Origin: Pycnococcus provasolii | Lineage: Eukaryota > Chlorophyta > Pseudoscourfieldiophyceae > Pseudoscourfieldiales | Direction: 5' to 3' | Length of the DNA: 64,000 bases | Assembly: GCA_049487715.1 (NCBI GenBank) | Contig: CP150548.1 | Span: forward strand, 1-64,000 | Part shown: positions 30,349 to 40,612 of the stretch, one piece after another | How the letters are laid out: each line of letters starts with the position of its first letter | Position numbering within the stretch: position 1 is the stretch's first letter | Notes under the pieces: model-generated | Seen by the model: only the letters and a program-made list of their open reading frames with translations | Databases searched by the model: none | Told to the model about the DNA's origin: nothing | Translations under genes and position numbers: made by a program

Positions 30349-31371
30349 ATGGAACGAGGGGACAGCGGCGAGGAACCACCAAGGACGCCGGAGCGCCGCC
30401 AGTGGTTCAGGCGAATCGGTGTGGGAAGCATTCCCAAGCTGTTCAGTATAGCGCGCTTCGCGCGAACGCGAGGGGGGTGGAGACGGGAAGACGGTCGAAG
30501 GCGACGGAACGCAAGAGGATACGAGCGCACGGACCTCGACCTCGTCGGGGATGCGCTTGGACTTGCCGTGCCTCTCGAAGGAGGTGGAGGTAACGGCAAC
30601 GGAGGAGGTGGCGACGGCAAAGGAGGCGGTGGAGGATTCAACCGCTTTGGGCACGAGGATGGGTGGTGGCACCTGCGAGGTTTTGGGGCACTCGTCTCCG
30701 TGCTCTTCTTCTTCTGCAAGTTGCTCGTCTGCTGGTGCTCGACGATGCCCACGGACTCCGCGGGAATGTGCGACCTGGGATTCCTCTTCTGCTGCGCTAT
30801 GCTGGCAATCGTCGCGCTGTTCCCATCTGTTGCCGTCCTTCGCCCGTTTCTCGTCGAGATGATAGGCGTTCATATCATTTGCGAGATGGCATTCTACGGC
30901 GCGATTCTCCCTCGCTGGGATCACGAATTTAAAATGCCCTGGGACATGTGGACGCACCACGGCGCGACCGTCATGGGAGCTTCGTATCTCCTTTGGGCAG
31001 GTGCCACGCAGGGCGCCGTCTTTTGGTGGATCGGCTGCCAGTTCATAGTCACCGAGCTGACGACGTTCCTTCCCATCGCCTTCAAGCAGGCGAACAAGCA
31101 GCGTGGGCGCGTCAAGGGGACAAAATCCATCGTGCTTGGCACGCTCTTCCCCGTCGCTTTCATTGGGCGGACCGCACTCAGCTTGACAATTGTGTACAAC
31201 TTCATGGAGGCGCTCAAGTATTCTGCAGGCCCGGTGCCCTTCTGGGGCATCGGTCTTGCGTCAGGCCTTACCATCTCCTTCCTCAACAGCTACTGGACAT
31301 GGAAGATATTCAAAGGAACAGCAAAGGCAATGAGCAAGGTGAAGCGGAAAGAAGGCTCGTCTTCAACGTGA
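30349..31371 (+). CDS. Multi-pass membrane protein, TLC-domain-like
   Basis: ATG at 30349 gives 340 residues; ATGs at 29998 or 30181 in the same frame are possible. A Gly/Asn-rich linker precedes six or seven hydrophobic helices (VSVLFFFCKLLVCW, FLFCCAMLAIVALFP, and others). DMWTHHGATVMGASY in the middle and FIVTELTTFLPIAF resemble the His-containing core of TLC (TRAM-LAG1-CLN8) proteins of the TMEM56/TLCD group, which act in lipid sensing or metabolism. The basic C-terminus ends KRKEGSSST. Its last five codons and 3' flank are shared, in another frame, with the end of the coiled-coil gene at 24 kb. Confidence 0.6.
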   Translation: MERGDSGEEPPRTPERRQWFRRIGVGSIPKLFSIARFARTRGGWRREDGRRRRNARGYERTDLDLVGDALGLAVPLEGGGGNGNGGGGDGKGGGGGFNRFGHEDGWWHLRGFGALVSVLFFFCKLLVCWCSTMPTDSAGMCDLGFLFCCAMLAIVALFPSVAVLRPFLVEMIGVHIICEMAFYGAILPRWDHEFKMPWDMWTHHGATVMGASYLLWAGATQGAVFWWIGCQFIVTELTTFLPIAFKQANKQRGRVKGTKSIVLGTLFPVAFIGRTALSLTIVYNFMEALKYSAGPVPFWGIGLASGLTISFLNSYWTWKIFKGTAKAMSKVKRKEGSSST

Positions 31372-31535
31372 GATCGCGCGCGTACGAGGCGGCGGGTAGT
31401 ACTAAACAAATCTGAGATCACCCATACGGAGATACGGAGATACCCCAACGTAATAGAAATTGACTTTTTCCAGCAGTACTGTAGTCGTCCACTCGCACAA
31501 TTCACGTTCACCCATTCAGTCCAATCAGCGGCGCG
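31354..31535 (+). repeat. Dispersed 3'-flank repeat, copy D, plus shared gene end
   Basis: Counterpart of 24323-24482 in inverted orientation. It begins inside the last codons of the TLC-like gene, spans its stop and continues through AGTCGTCCACTCGCACAATTC and CCAATCAGCGGCGCG into T-rich sequence. It has a short insertion with ATACGGAGATACGGAGATA relative to copy C. Confidence 0.9.
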
Positions 31536-31579
31536 TTGTTTTGTTATAAAAAGAATCTGTTTTGAATTACAAAGAGTGA

Positions 31580-34500
31580 CTAGCCCCAACTCTCGAAGCC
31601 TTCCTCCGCCCAGCGCCTCTCCCGCGCATCAGACGCGCGCTGGGCTGCATTGAGGTAGGCGCCAGAGCGGATGGTCGGACCGGGTGGTTCGCCCACGAAA
31701 TATGCTCGGCCTTCCGGCGTCACAGCCCATCGTCCGGAATGCGGGACGAAGCCGGAAGCTTGGCTGCGCTCGCCGACGCGCGGAAGCTCGAGCAAGGACG
31801 TAGATGTGTAAAGCCTCTCCGAGGCCGGTCGGAGCCGTGCCGCTGACTGAGGCCGGCGCGTAGCAGTGCCAAGCATAGTGAGCGTAGACGTAGAGCTGCT
31901 CGGACGCGCCGACTGAGGTCGGAGTGGAGGAGAGCTCGAACGCGGGGGTGAGCTCGAGCGCGGGGGAGAGCTTGGGCGCTCTGCACCTGGCGGCCACCAG
32001 ACATTTTCGTGGAATACGGCCCTCCTCTGGTTGCCCTCTGTTCCCGCTAGCAATCTCGATGTGCCACTGAATTGGAATGGACGTGGTACCGTCGGCCTGA
32101 ACAGTGAGCCGGTGGATCGACTGGCAAGCAGTGGGCTTGGCGCACGTCCATCGTCGACGTCGTTCCTGCGAGCACGACGTCCTCCCTTCTTCTTGCGGCC
32201 ATCACCGTCGCCACTTTTTTTCTTTCGGCGGCGTCGGCGCAGTCCCCCCGCGCCGTCGCCGTCAGATCCATCGTCTTCGCTAGTCTTTGGCTGCTGCTTC
32301 ATCATGTTCTCCTCAAGCCGATTCCTATAATCTCGCTCAAACGCCATGGACCTCTCCGCCTGGCGCTTCATCTCCTCAAGCGTTTTCTCGAGGTCGTCCG
32401 TGGCAACGGGCTGCGTCGAAGCACGTGCGGTCCATGCATCCACTCGAAGTGCTCGACCACCAGTTCGCGCCGACAAAGAACGCATGACGCGGTACGTGTT
32501 TGGATTCTCAGGGCGAGTTGCCAGCCTCTCGTAGTCATCAACCACGCCACCCATTTCCACCGCCTTGGTAAATTCTTCGACGCTGAGGTTTCCATCGCCA
32601 TTGTAGTCCAGGCGGTTCATGTCTGCCATGAGGGAACGCAGCTCGTCTGGCTCGAGACCGGGAAGAATACCCTTCGTCATCTTTGCCAGCATTTTCAGGG
32701 TCATTACGCCCTTGCCGCGCTTGTCGTATCTTCCAAACAGCTGCTCCGTGGTGATGCGTTCCTTTTTCACTATTTTCTGCACGCGACGCATGACGTCTGC
32801 GGCGGTGAAGCTTGACTTCTTGCGCATCCTCACGCTCTCGTCAATGTAGTGGCAGTCTTGAATTGCGTTGAAAAATTCGGTGTATTCGATGCGCTTCGAT
32901 CCGTCCCAGTCGAGCATGACCTGCAGGTACCTAATTTGGCTGCTTGAAGCGTCAGGGAGCACAATCTTCACGAGCTCCGCGAGCTCCTTCTGATCCAATC
33001 CGCCATTGCGATCTTTATCAACGCGCCGAAAAAGCTCCATGAAGCGCGTCTGACTCTTCGATACGTAGTCTTTCAGCGCAGTGAAGATGCTGCCCCTTGG
33101 CCCGAGCTTTGCTTTCTCCGATGCCTCCGCATCAGCCTTGGTCTTTTTCGCCTCCTCGCTTTCCTCAGTCTCGACAAGATTTTCGTCATAGAGCGTTAGC
33201 GTGTTGACCGGTGGGTACAAGCCCTTCGCCTTCCCCTTGAGACGCTTCTCCGGCTTGGCTTTGGGGCGCATGCGGAACGGCTCAAGCGCGTGCATCCACG
33301 ACTCGATCTCGAGACCGGTGTTAACAAAGCCGGCGCCAACGATCATCCAGATGCTTGGGCAGAAGTGCGCATCCTTTGCAGACATCATCGCACGCAACGT
33401 GGACTTTGTCTGCGTTAGTGCGTACCCGATATCAAAGCCAACTCCCCAGTTCGTGCCCCGGGTGTCTCCTTCATCCGAGTTCTCCTGTGCAGATGGCGGT
33501 TCTTCGGCGATGCCAGCCAGCTGAGCAGCGAATGCCGCTTCCTCGCGTGCTTCAGCCTCCCTCTGGATTTGGCCACAAATATCAGACCATGCCTGCTCCT
33601 TCTCGCAAATCCAGTGCTCAAGCCCGAGCGCACATCCAGGCAGAAGCGGCACGAGGCCGTCGTCATCTCCGTCGTGGAAGCGCCAAACGTTCTGCCCTGC
33701 ACATGCGTAGATGTTGACGCGGGGAAGCATATCAGGGTAGGCATGCAGGAGCTCCCTGGCGCGCTCCTCCACGGTACGCGTTGAATCTGCGAGCGAAGGA
33801 TCGTCCCTATTCTCTTGCTCGAGACGAGGTCGGAACATCTCAACGAGTTCAGCCTCAAGTCGTTCCGCAAGGCTCTCGATCGCCTGGCCGATTGCCTGCC
33901 CCGCGTACTTAGCACCGCCAGGAGGCATTGCGCCACTGACATCGATGAAATACAGCTGTCCAGGGTGAGTTGCCGCTAAGAAGCTCTTCCCGGATGTGCT
34001 CTTTGGCGGATGCAGCCCCAACAGAGACTTTGTCGTATCGTCATCCTGAGCCCGATCGCCGCCTTCGCCAGCGCCATCCCCGTTGGGCTCACCGCCGCGT
34101 CCAGGCGCTCCTCGACCGCCGTTGAAGCCACCGCCAAGGGGATTTCCACGACTGCCGTAAAGGCGACCGTACGGGTCGCGATCCACAGGTTCGGCCGCCT
34201 CCTTTGGCATGAGCGATGAACCGTCGGTAGGCAGATTATCGTTGTACGCCTTTACGATTCGTATTTGTTCAGCTAGAGCTTGTGCAGATGCGACCTGCCG
34301 TTTGGCCATGTTTCTGATATCGTCGAGCAAGCCGTTGTGAACCCCGACGTGAATAGCACGGCCATTGGGAAGCCACCACGTGTAGAATGGCGTGCGGCAG
34401 TAAATAGCCTCGCGAGGGGGGGGTGGCTCAGGCTTTCGAGAGAGAATCGCGTGGAATCCGAGCTCCTCGCGAAGTTCTGGTAGATCTTTGACGTGCATAT

Positions 34501-37500
34501 CCTTGCGAGCGGACACCGAGTCCACGTCGTCTTCAGGCATAGGTGGTTTAGAGAGAACATCTTCCCACTCTTCAGCTTCAGGCGCAACGTTGCTCAGCAC
34601 AAACTGCGAGATCTTCGACATGCTCGGATTGTTTGCAATTTTCTGCAGCTGTGCGAGAGCACTTGCATCGACTTTGCCTAATTTGCCGCCAGGTGGTCTT
34701 ACCAAGAAATCGTCATCCGTCCACGCCGGGCCTCCATCTTTCGACTTGCGACTTCCACACGCTCGGCAAGCACCGTCACCGACGTGGAAGAAGGCGCCCC
34801 ACTGAACCATGAGGCTGAGGAAATTCCCGTGCTCTAGGGGAAGGCGTGCAGGATCGCCCATGCGTAATTTTTCCATGGCATCCTTGCGAGCGTCGTCAGC
34901 GCGTTTCTTGAGGAGTGCATTCAAATCCGCGAGCGGATCCTCGTCCTCCCCGTCGCCGCGTTGCCTTCGACGACCGCCAGGCGTACCGTCGCTAGCAAAC
35001 ACGCCATCTTCGTCAGAGTCGAGGTCGGAGTCAAAGTCATTGTCCATTCGCCGCGACCTCATGCCTTTTCCCAGCTTAGCGTCTGGGAGGCTAACGCTGC
35101 CACCGCGTGTGGGCTGCCCAAGTTTGATCCTTTCACGTGCCCTGCACTCTCGTGTGAGCTGAGCACGCTCCATCTCCGTCGTGTCCTGCTCTATGAAGTT
35201 TGGCCGCCTCTGTCCGACGCAAAATCTGGCAATGACAACCGGAGCTGGTACGCCTGGCTGAATGCGAGCGATGGGATTCGGCACAGGGAGCACTGGCTCG
35301 CCAATTGCATTCCAAAGGGAGAATGACGTTGCATCTCGCTCTAGCCAAAAGTCTGCACTCGCATCACCAGACGCACGGTGTACCCAAAAGTTGAAAGGTT
35401 CGCAGCCGTCGCGAAGCGACGAACAGATCTGACTTTGGAAGAGCGGTGGCGATGCAAGGGCCTCCTTGGATTGCAGCGGGTTGAGAAGCGGCCAGACAGG
35501 GTGAATGGTAACCTCCACCTCCGTCCCTGGCTGAACCCAAAGCTCACGCGCCTCGCGTGAGCCGATCACGCACTCGTACATGTAGCTTGGTTTGCGCACT
35601 TCAAGCTTGCCAGCGGCTCGGATCACTGCCGCAACACCGAGCTTTTGCTTCGCACGAGACCGTGCACCACTCCAACCAGCAGCCTTTCGCGCGTCATCTC
35701 GAAGCCTGAGGATCAACTTGCGCTCGCGAACCCCTTCTATCCCAACCTCGTGGATAAAAAAGTTGTCGTCGCTAGAAAGTAGTTTTGGACCCGTGACGTC
35801 CTTGCCTTTGAGAAGACTTACGACGCTGTCCGGGATGTTTCGCTTTGCGGCGATGGATGCAACATCGTGCGCACTCCACGTGACGGGTGGAATGGCCGGT
35901 AATCCTATCGTCCTTGCCATTTGTCCATTCGCCACGTCAAATGCCGAGTCCACGGGGTTCACCACCTGTCCTGCAGGAGATCGAGAGTAAAACGAATCCT
36001 CTGCCACTTCTACGAGCGTCTGTTGATCCACTACATCTGTGCTACTTGCGGAGGCAAGCAAGGCTGCAGCAGAGTCTTCTTCGAAACGGACGAGCTTCGC
36101 GCTCGTCTCGGGAAGCGGGGTGACCGGAGATGGTTCCGACATGGCACTTGCCTCCGCCCCTGGCGAGGGCAACTCCACCATTGTCGCCGCAAAGATGTCA
36201 TCCTCTTCGCCGGATGTCTCGCCTTCCAGGACACGCGGTGGATCGTAAACGCGCACAACGGCACGCACGCCCATCGCGCGCTCGCCCATCCCAGTTTCAA
36301 ACACGCGAATCTCTGCTCTTGGCTTCTTCCAGCATCTCAGTACAATCTGCTCGTGTCCGTCAAGCAGAAGAAACTCCGCAGTACGAGGTTCTGTCATTCC
36401 CTCGGTCAGAGGATCGATGTAGTGAAAAGGTACGCTGTTGAGGGTCACGTGCACGTGCGTTCCGGCGGGTATGCCAAACATTCGCCGAGCAGCGCGTCTT
36501 TTAGTCTTGAATTGCCACGTGAATTTGTTATACGAGGAGCTAATCTGATCCCTCATCTCACGATCTGCAGCCGAGCTGGAGAATGTCACTCGGCTTTCTC
36601 GTTCCGGCTCGTCCGCGACCGGATCCAGACGAGCCAGTTGCACGGTGATATCGCAGTCGGGTACGATCACATCCTTTTCTTCTTCTCCGTCGAACGTGTT
36701 AATCGCAACCTCGAACGAGCATAGCCGAATCGGGCCTCGAATCTCCGCGTCGATGTGATCAGGATGTCTGTCTTCTCCAAAGCCATCCCAGGCTGGTGCA
36801 CGAACGTCATAGATGGCATCGAAAAAGGCGCCATCTTGCTCTCCAATTGCCGTGGCAAGATCAAGAGTGGAGATGGGCCCTAGATTTGTGGAACGTAATT
36901 GAGCATCCTCCTCCTCATCCGGAACCAAACCCTTACCCTCGTCTCCTCGGCACTCCGCGTGGCACACCGCTCGTGGTGGAATGAGAAAGCGCGCTATGCC
37001 CTGCGAATCGGTTTCGGCTTCGTAGTAACGTTCCACGCGGTCATCCTGGCCAGTGTTGAGATTAATAGTGTCATTGCCGTATTCGTCGTAAAATTCAGGG
37101 CCGAGCTCGGCAACGGCATCTGGCATAGCCACGCGATCCACACTCCGATACTCGGCAAGGTCCGCCGCACGCTCAGCCATAATTCCAATCCACGCCTCGA
37201 TGAATGAAACGGGGTCGTCGGCGTCGGTAAGCATGTGACCACCATCCTCGAAATCAGTTTCGTCGACAAATGGATTGGCAAGAAGCGGTTTGATTATACA
37301 CGGAGGGGCTATGTGCTCGATGGCAAGCTTCACCTTACGATCCGCTATGGCCCTGCCACTGTACTCCTCGCGAACGGAAACCTTGTACGGCACCTTGCGT
37401 TGAGCCTCGAATATGAAGGGTGGGTCGTTCCAGCCACAAACCCGAGTTTCCGCTTGGCTCAGCTCGACGTACGGGTGGTATGCATGAATGATCACCGTGT

Positions 37501-40123
37501 AGCAGACTCCTGCGTCGAGCCACATTTCATCGAAGTTAGACGCACCCTCGAGCTCTTCGCCATCTAGCGTTCCTGAGTAAATGCGAGTCATCTCTCCGTC
37601 GCCGTGGTAGTGAACCGGATTTGGATTAGTTTTCTTGGCGTCCTTGTCATTAACCTGCGCGGCATCAAGACGCTCGCGCATCAGTTCGAGCCCAGTTTTC
37701 TTGCCCACCTTATCGCGCACGTCGAACACCTCCTCTGTGTTCAGCTTCTCGCCATTTGCGATACGCGTGGGAAACATCTCGTCCACCGACTGACCAAGGC
37801 GGTGCACCTCGAAGCGGAATTTGGACAAGTCGCGAACGCTATCCGTTGGCTGTCGATTCGCAAAAACGTTCCGCGGATCCACGAGTTGAACGCGAACGCG
37901 AGGTCGACGCCTCACGTAAATCTCCACGGGCGTGTACGAGCTTCGCCCTGATCCTTTTCCAATGTAGCGCATGCTAGTATTGTCCGTGTATATATCCTCC
38001 ACGGCTGGATTGCCGCTGTCGACGGCATACCGATTGTCGGTGGTGGGCTCGTATCTTGCGCCACCGGGAAGAACGCGGAAGACACAAGCGGGCATGCTAG
38101 GGCCAGCCATCGCGTAGCTCGCGGGGGCGTTGCCATCCTGCTGCCGTTTGGTGTGAAACACAAGGCACATGGACGGATCGTCGATCCATGCGGCGTAGTG
38201 GCCAGTTCGCAAATCATACATGCACTCGTCTTTTCGGCGACCGGCTAAACCGCGCGACGAGAGGATTTGCTCCTCCTCGCTGACGTCAAAATTTCTCTTA
38301 AGCGTCGACGGTGATCTTGCGGGAGACAGGGATTCAACATCCGCACTTTCCTTGCCACCCGACTTTGCGAGAAAGTCCTCGTGATCCTCGCGCGCCTTGC
38401 GCACAAGCTCGGCGATACGACCTTCCTCGTCGTTGTCACTGCCATGACTCTCGTTGTCACCATCATCGACGCCAGAGGCATCGTCAACTGCTTCTGGTGG
38501 TGATAAGATTGTTTCACCGCGCTCATGCACCGCTTCAGGGCTCGTTTCACGCGACTCGACCCGCGTGTCTGGGCTCGAATAGCCGCCGTCGCCATCCTCG
38601 CTCGAGGTATCTTCGTCATCGTCGTCTAGCTTCCGCCCGCTCCGTTTTCCCGTCCTTCTCGTCCTCCTCGAAGGGCTGCGACTTTGGAGCTCCAGCTCAG
38701 ACTTGACATCGTCTGCGACGTTGAGAAGTTCGTCCCAGTACTTCATATTCTCCTGAACGCGCTGATCAAATATTTCCGAATTCGACCTCGTTCCAAAATT
38801 CGCAAAGTCGGAGAGATGAGGCCACTGCCCGTCGCCATCGCCCTCGTTCGGCGGTGTGTCGTCGCGCTCGCTCTCCGAGTCATTTCCCTCGAACGGGCTC
38901 ACTTCGTCTTCGCCGTCGGCGATGCGCCTCATTCGCGCGGCATTATGTGCCATTGCTCGCTTTCTCTGCATTTTGCTCATGCCCTCGTATCTATCTCGCG
39001 CGAAGAAGAACGTCTTTCCATCGCGATTTGTGGAGAATGGCGATAGACTCGCCTGCCTCGTGGCAGTGAGCTCCACCTCTCCCGTGCGCTCGTCCTCGAT
39101 CCACGAGGCGTGCCTGATGCGCAGCGTGCCCGACAGGTGTTCCGCGGGAACGGCGCGGTAGTACGAAGCCGTCGGTCGAAGGCTGCGTGAATCCATGAGC
39201 GTGACGTACCTATCGGGCGGTGCTACGCTTCGCGTCTTCATCGCTCGGCTGCGTTTGGTGGGACTGAGGTTGACGTTCGACGTCTCTACCGCCAGCTCGC
39301 GCTGAGCCGCGGACAGCATGTCATGGGGTGTGCACGGCTCGAGCTCGAAGACGGTCACGACGACGCCAACCTTGATGGGCACCATGTGAACGTCCGTCTC
39401 GCAGATGAGGTTCTCCTCCACAAGCACGTCGAGCACCTCGCCGAGACCGCCGAATGGGTGGAAGCCCGTGCAAGTTGCCTCGATGCGATACGTTCCCACG
39501 AGAAGCGTTGCATCCACCGCTCCGGCGCCGTTGGAGACGGTGTTACCACCGAATGTCGAGCCGGCATTCAGGCCGGAGCGAACGACTTTCGCTTTCGAGT
39601 CCGAAGCGCCGTCGTCGAGGCGCTGCACGCGCAGCGCCGCCCCTGCAATAGGCTGGCCGTTGGTTCGGTCGCGTACCTGCACCCTGAGCCCACCCACGCG
39701 CTGCCTTGCATCCGTTCGTCTTGGCATGCGGTATACACGCTCATCCTTGGCCGCAGGCACCGCACCCGGGTCTGAGTTCACCTGATAAACGCTGTGTCGC
39801 ATCATGGAGTCGAGCAGAGGCCCGCCCTTTTCCGTTCGTCTGCGCACGATCTTGGTTGCCGCGAGCGTGCGCGCGTGCATTACGAGCTGGTTCAGGCGCT
39901 TATTCGTAGCGGAAGACGCGGCGCCCGCACGCCACAGCGACTTTGCGGGTCTTTTGCCCTTCGCGGTCGCGTCGTCGTGTTTTTTTCTCTTGGCGTTTCC
40001 CTTCGGCCTGTCGTCGTCCACCTTTCCGTCCCATATGTCCTTGAGCGACGCTTCGCGCGGCAGTGCGAGCGGCAGGCGCGCGGCGGGCGGCGCGAGTCGG
40101 CCGGAGTCGCGCTCCGACGACAT
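31580..40123 (-). CDS. Giant multidomain protein: SAM, vWA-like and EF-hand regions; possibly flagellar
   Basis: Single exon, 2847 residues. Near residues 125-230 is a carboxypeptidase-regulatory-like beta-sandwich (VGGLRVQVRDRTNGQPIAGA). A long acidic, Ser-rich linker follows. A SAM domain begins WSAHDVASIAAKRNIPD near 1415 and includes EVGIEGVRERKLIL. Near 2050 a vWA-like start, LYFIDVSGAM, keeps the D.S metal residues. Two EF-hand pairs lie near 2370 (DKDRNGGLDQKE) and 2505 (DYNGDGNLSVEE); both have canonical Asp/Glu ligands, so calcium binding is likely. The C-terminus has RPQSA repeats and SSPPRSSSPP, common in algal flagella-associated proteins. I know no family with this full order. 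Flagellar location is inference. Confidence 0.85.
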   Translation of the reverse strand: MSSERDSGRLAPPAARLPLALPREASLKDIWDGKVDDDRPKGNAKRKKHDDATAKGKRPAKSLWRAGAASSATNKRLNQLVMHARTLAATKIVRRRTEKGGPLLDSMMRHSVYQVNSDPGAVPAAKDERVYRMPRRTDARQRVGGLRVQVRDRTNGQPIAGAALRVQRLDDGASDSKAKVVRSGLNAGSTFGGNTVSNGAGAVDATLLVGTYRIEATCTGFHPFGGLGEVLDVLVEENLICETDVHMVPIKVGVVVTVFELEPCTPHDMLSAAQRELAVETSNVNLSPTKRSRAMKTRSVAPPDRYVTLMDSRSLRPTASYYRAVPAEHLSGTLRIRHASWIEDERTGEVELTATRQASLSPFSTNRDGKTFFFARDRYEGMSKMQRKRAMAHNAARMRRIADGEDEVSPFEGNDSESERDDTPPNEGDGDGQWPHLSDFANFGTRSNSEIFDQRVQENMKYWDELLNVADDVKSELELQSRSPSRRTRRTGKRSGRKLDDDDEDTSSEDGDGGYSSPDTRVESRETSPEAVHERGETILSPPEAVDDASGVDDGDNESHGSDNDEEGRIAELVRKAREDHEDFLAKSGGKESADVESLSPARSPSTLKRNFDVSEEEQILSSRGLAGRRKDECMYDLRTGHYAAWIDDPSMCLVFHTKRQQDGNAPASYAMAGPSMPACVFRVLPGGARYEPTTDNRYAVDSGNPAVEDIYTDNTSMRYIGKGSGRSSYTPVEIYVRRRPRVRVQLVDPRNVFANRQPTDSVRDLSKFRFEVHRLGQSVDEMFPTRIANGEKLNTEEVFDVRDKVGKKTGLELMRERLDAAQVNDKDAKKTNPNPVHYHGDGEMTRIYSGTLDGEELEGASNFDEMWLDAGVCYTVIIHAYHPYVELSQAETRVCGWNDPPFIFEAQRKVPYKVSVREEYSGRAIADRKVKLAIEHIAPPCIIKPLLANPFVDETDFEDGGHMLTDADDPVSFIEAWIGIMAERAADLAEYRSVDRVAMPDAVAELGPEFYDEYGNDTINLNTGQDDRVERYYEAETDSQGIARFLIPPRAVCHAECRGDEGKGLVPDEEEDAQLRSTNLGPISTLDLATAIGEQDGAFFDAIYDVRAPAWDGFGEDRHPDHIDAEIRGPIRLCSFEVAINTFDGEEEKDVIVPDCDITVQLARLDPVADEPERESRVTFSSSAADREMRDQISSSYNKFTWQFKTKRRAARRMFGIPAGTHVHVTLNSVPFHYIDPLTEGMTEPRTAEFLLLDGHEQIVLRCWKKPRAEIRVFETGMGERAMGVRAVVRVYDPPRVLEGETSGEEDDIFAATMVELPSPGAEASAMSEPSPVTPLPETSAKLVRFEEDSAAALLASASSTDVVDQQTLVEVAEDSFYSRSPAGQVVNPVDSAFDVANGQMARTIGLPAIPPVTWSAHDVASIAAKRNIPDSVVSLLKGKDVTGPKLLSSDDNFFIHEVGIEGVRERKLILRLRDDARKAAGWSGARSRAKQKLGVAAVIRAAGKLEVRKPSYMYECVIGSREARELWVQPGTEVEVTIHPVWPLLNPLQSKEALASPPLFQSQICSSLRDGCEPFNFWVHRASGDASADFWLERDATSFSLWNAIGEPVLPVPNPIARIQPGVPAPVVIARFCVGQRRPNFIEQDTTEMERAQLTRECRARERIKLGQPTRGGSVSLPDAKLGKGMRSRRMDNDFDSDLDSDEDGVFASDGTPGGRRRQRGDGEDEDPLADLNALLKKRADDARKDAMEKLRMGDPARLPLEHGNFLSLMVQWGAFFHVGDGACRACGSRKSKDGGPAWTDDDFLVRPPGGKLGKVDASALAQLQKIANNPSMSKISQFVLSNVAPEAEEWEDVLSKPPMPEDDVDSVSARKDMHVKDLPELREELGFHAILSRKPEPPPPREAIYCRTPFYTWWLPNGRAIHVGVHNGLLDDIRNMAKRQVASAQALAEQIRIVKAYNDNLPTDGSSLMPKEAAEPVDRDPYGRLYGSRGNPLGGGFNGGRGAPGRGGEPNGDGAGEGGDRAQDDDTTKSLLGLHPPKSTSGKSFLAATHPGQLYFIDVSGAMPPGGAKYAGQAIGQAIESLAERLEAELVEMFRPRLEQENRDDPSLADSTRTVEERARELLHAYPDMLPRVNIYACAGQNVWRFHDGDDDGLVPLLPGCALGLEHWICEKEQAWSDICGQIQREAEAREEAAFAAQLAGIAEEPPSAQENSDEGDTRGTNWGVGFDIGYALTQTKSTLRAMMSAKDAHFCPSIWMIVGAGFVNTGLEIESWMHALEPFRMRPKAKPEKRLKGKAKGLYPPVNTLTLYDENLVETEESEEAKKTKADAEASEKAKLGPRGSIFTALKDYVSKSQTRFMELFRRVDKDRNGGLDQKELAELVKIVLPDASSSQIRYLQVMLDWDGSKRIEYTEFFNAIQDCHYIDESVRMRKKSSFTAADVMRRVQKIVKKERITTEQLFGRYDKRGKGVMTLKMLAKMTKGILPGLEPDELRSLMADMNRLDYNGDGNLSVEEFTKAVEMGGVVDDYERLATRPENPNTYRVMRSLSARTGGRALRVDAWTARASTQPVATDDLEKTLEEMKRQAERSMAFERDYRNRLEENMMKQQPKTSEDDGSDGDGAGGLRRRRRKKKSGDGDGRKKKGGRRARRNDVDDGRAPSPLLASRSTGSLFRPTVPRPFQFSGTSRLLAGTEGNQRRAVFHENVWWPPGAERPSSPPRSSSPPRSSSPPLRPQSARPSSSTSTLTMLGTATRRPQSAARLRPASERLYTSTSLLELPRVGERSQASGFVPHSGRWAVTPEGRAYFVGEPPGPTIRSGAYLNAAQRASDARERRWAEEGFESWG

Positions 40124-40612
40124 GACAGGGCACTACGATAGTGGTTGGGTGGGTTGATGCCCTTGTGGTGGTGGGGGGGGGACTTATTTCGGTGTGTGTT
40201 GGGAACTGGGGATCGACGGAGTCAAGCGAGGTCAAGTCACCTTGGCCTTATGTATGCGACTGTGCAGGGGGGGGGCGAGAACACCCGGGTCCGGGCAGCC
40301 GGGGGGCTCATTCCTTCCTTCCTCAGAGGGAACTTTTGTCCGCACTCCGCAACTAACCAACCAGGTCAGGCATCAGGCATCAGGTGACTGGTGGGGCACA
40401 AAGAACACAACCACCAAGAGCACGACCGCACGAGCAATAATCGCCTTCAACGACTACATTTATGTAGTCATTATTTCCCCTTTTACGGCGGTGGCTCCGG
40501 AGGACCTTTAGGGTTAGGGTTAGGGTTAGGGTTAGGGTGTTCGGGTTCCTTGCCAAGTGCCGAGCACATCCACCAGCCTTGCTCGTCTCTGCGGCCGCAT
40601 TCGTCCTTTCCG
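40124..40612. promoter_or_regulatory. Divergent promoter region with telomere-repeat tract
   Basis: Separates two divergent genes. It holds G-runs (40168-40180, 40266-40274, 40302-40308) and five perfect TTAGGG units at 40508-40537. Confidence 0.55.
40508..40537. repeat. Interstitial telomere repeat, five TTAGGG units
   Basis: Five perfect tandem TTAGGG copies about 75 bases upstream of the oxygenase ATG. The plus strand carries the G-rich repeat, opposite to the terminal array at base 1. The tract could be a promoter telo-box expanded beyond the usual length, or a scar of telomere addition or repair. Confidence 0.95.
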
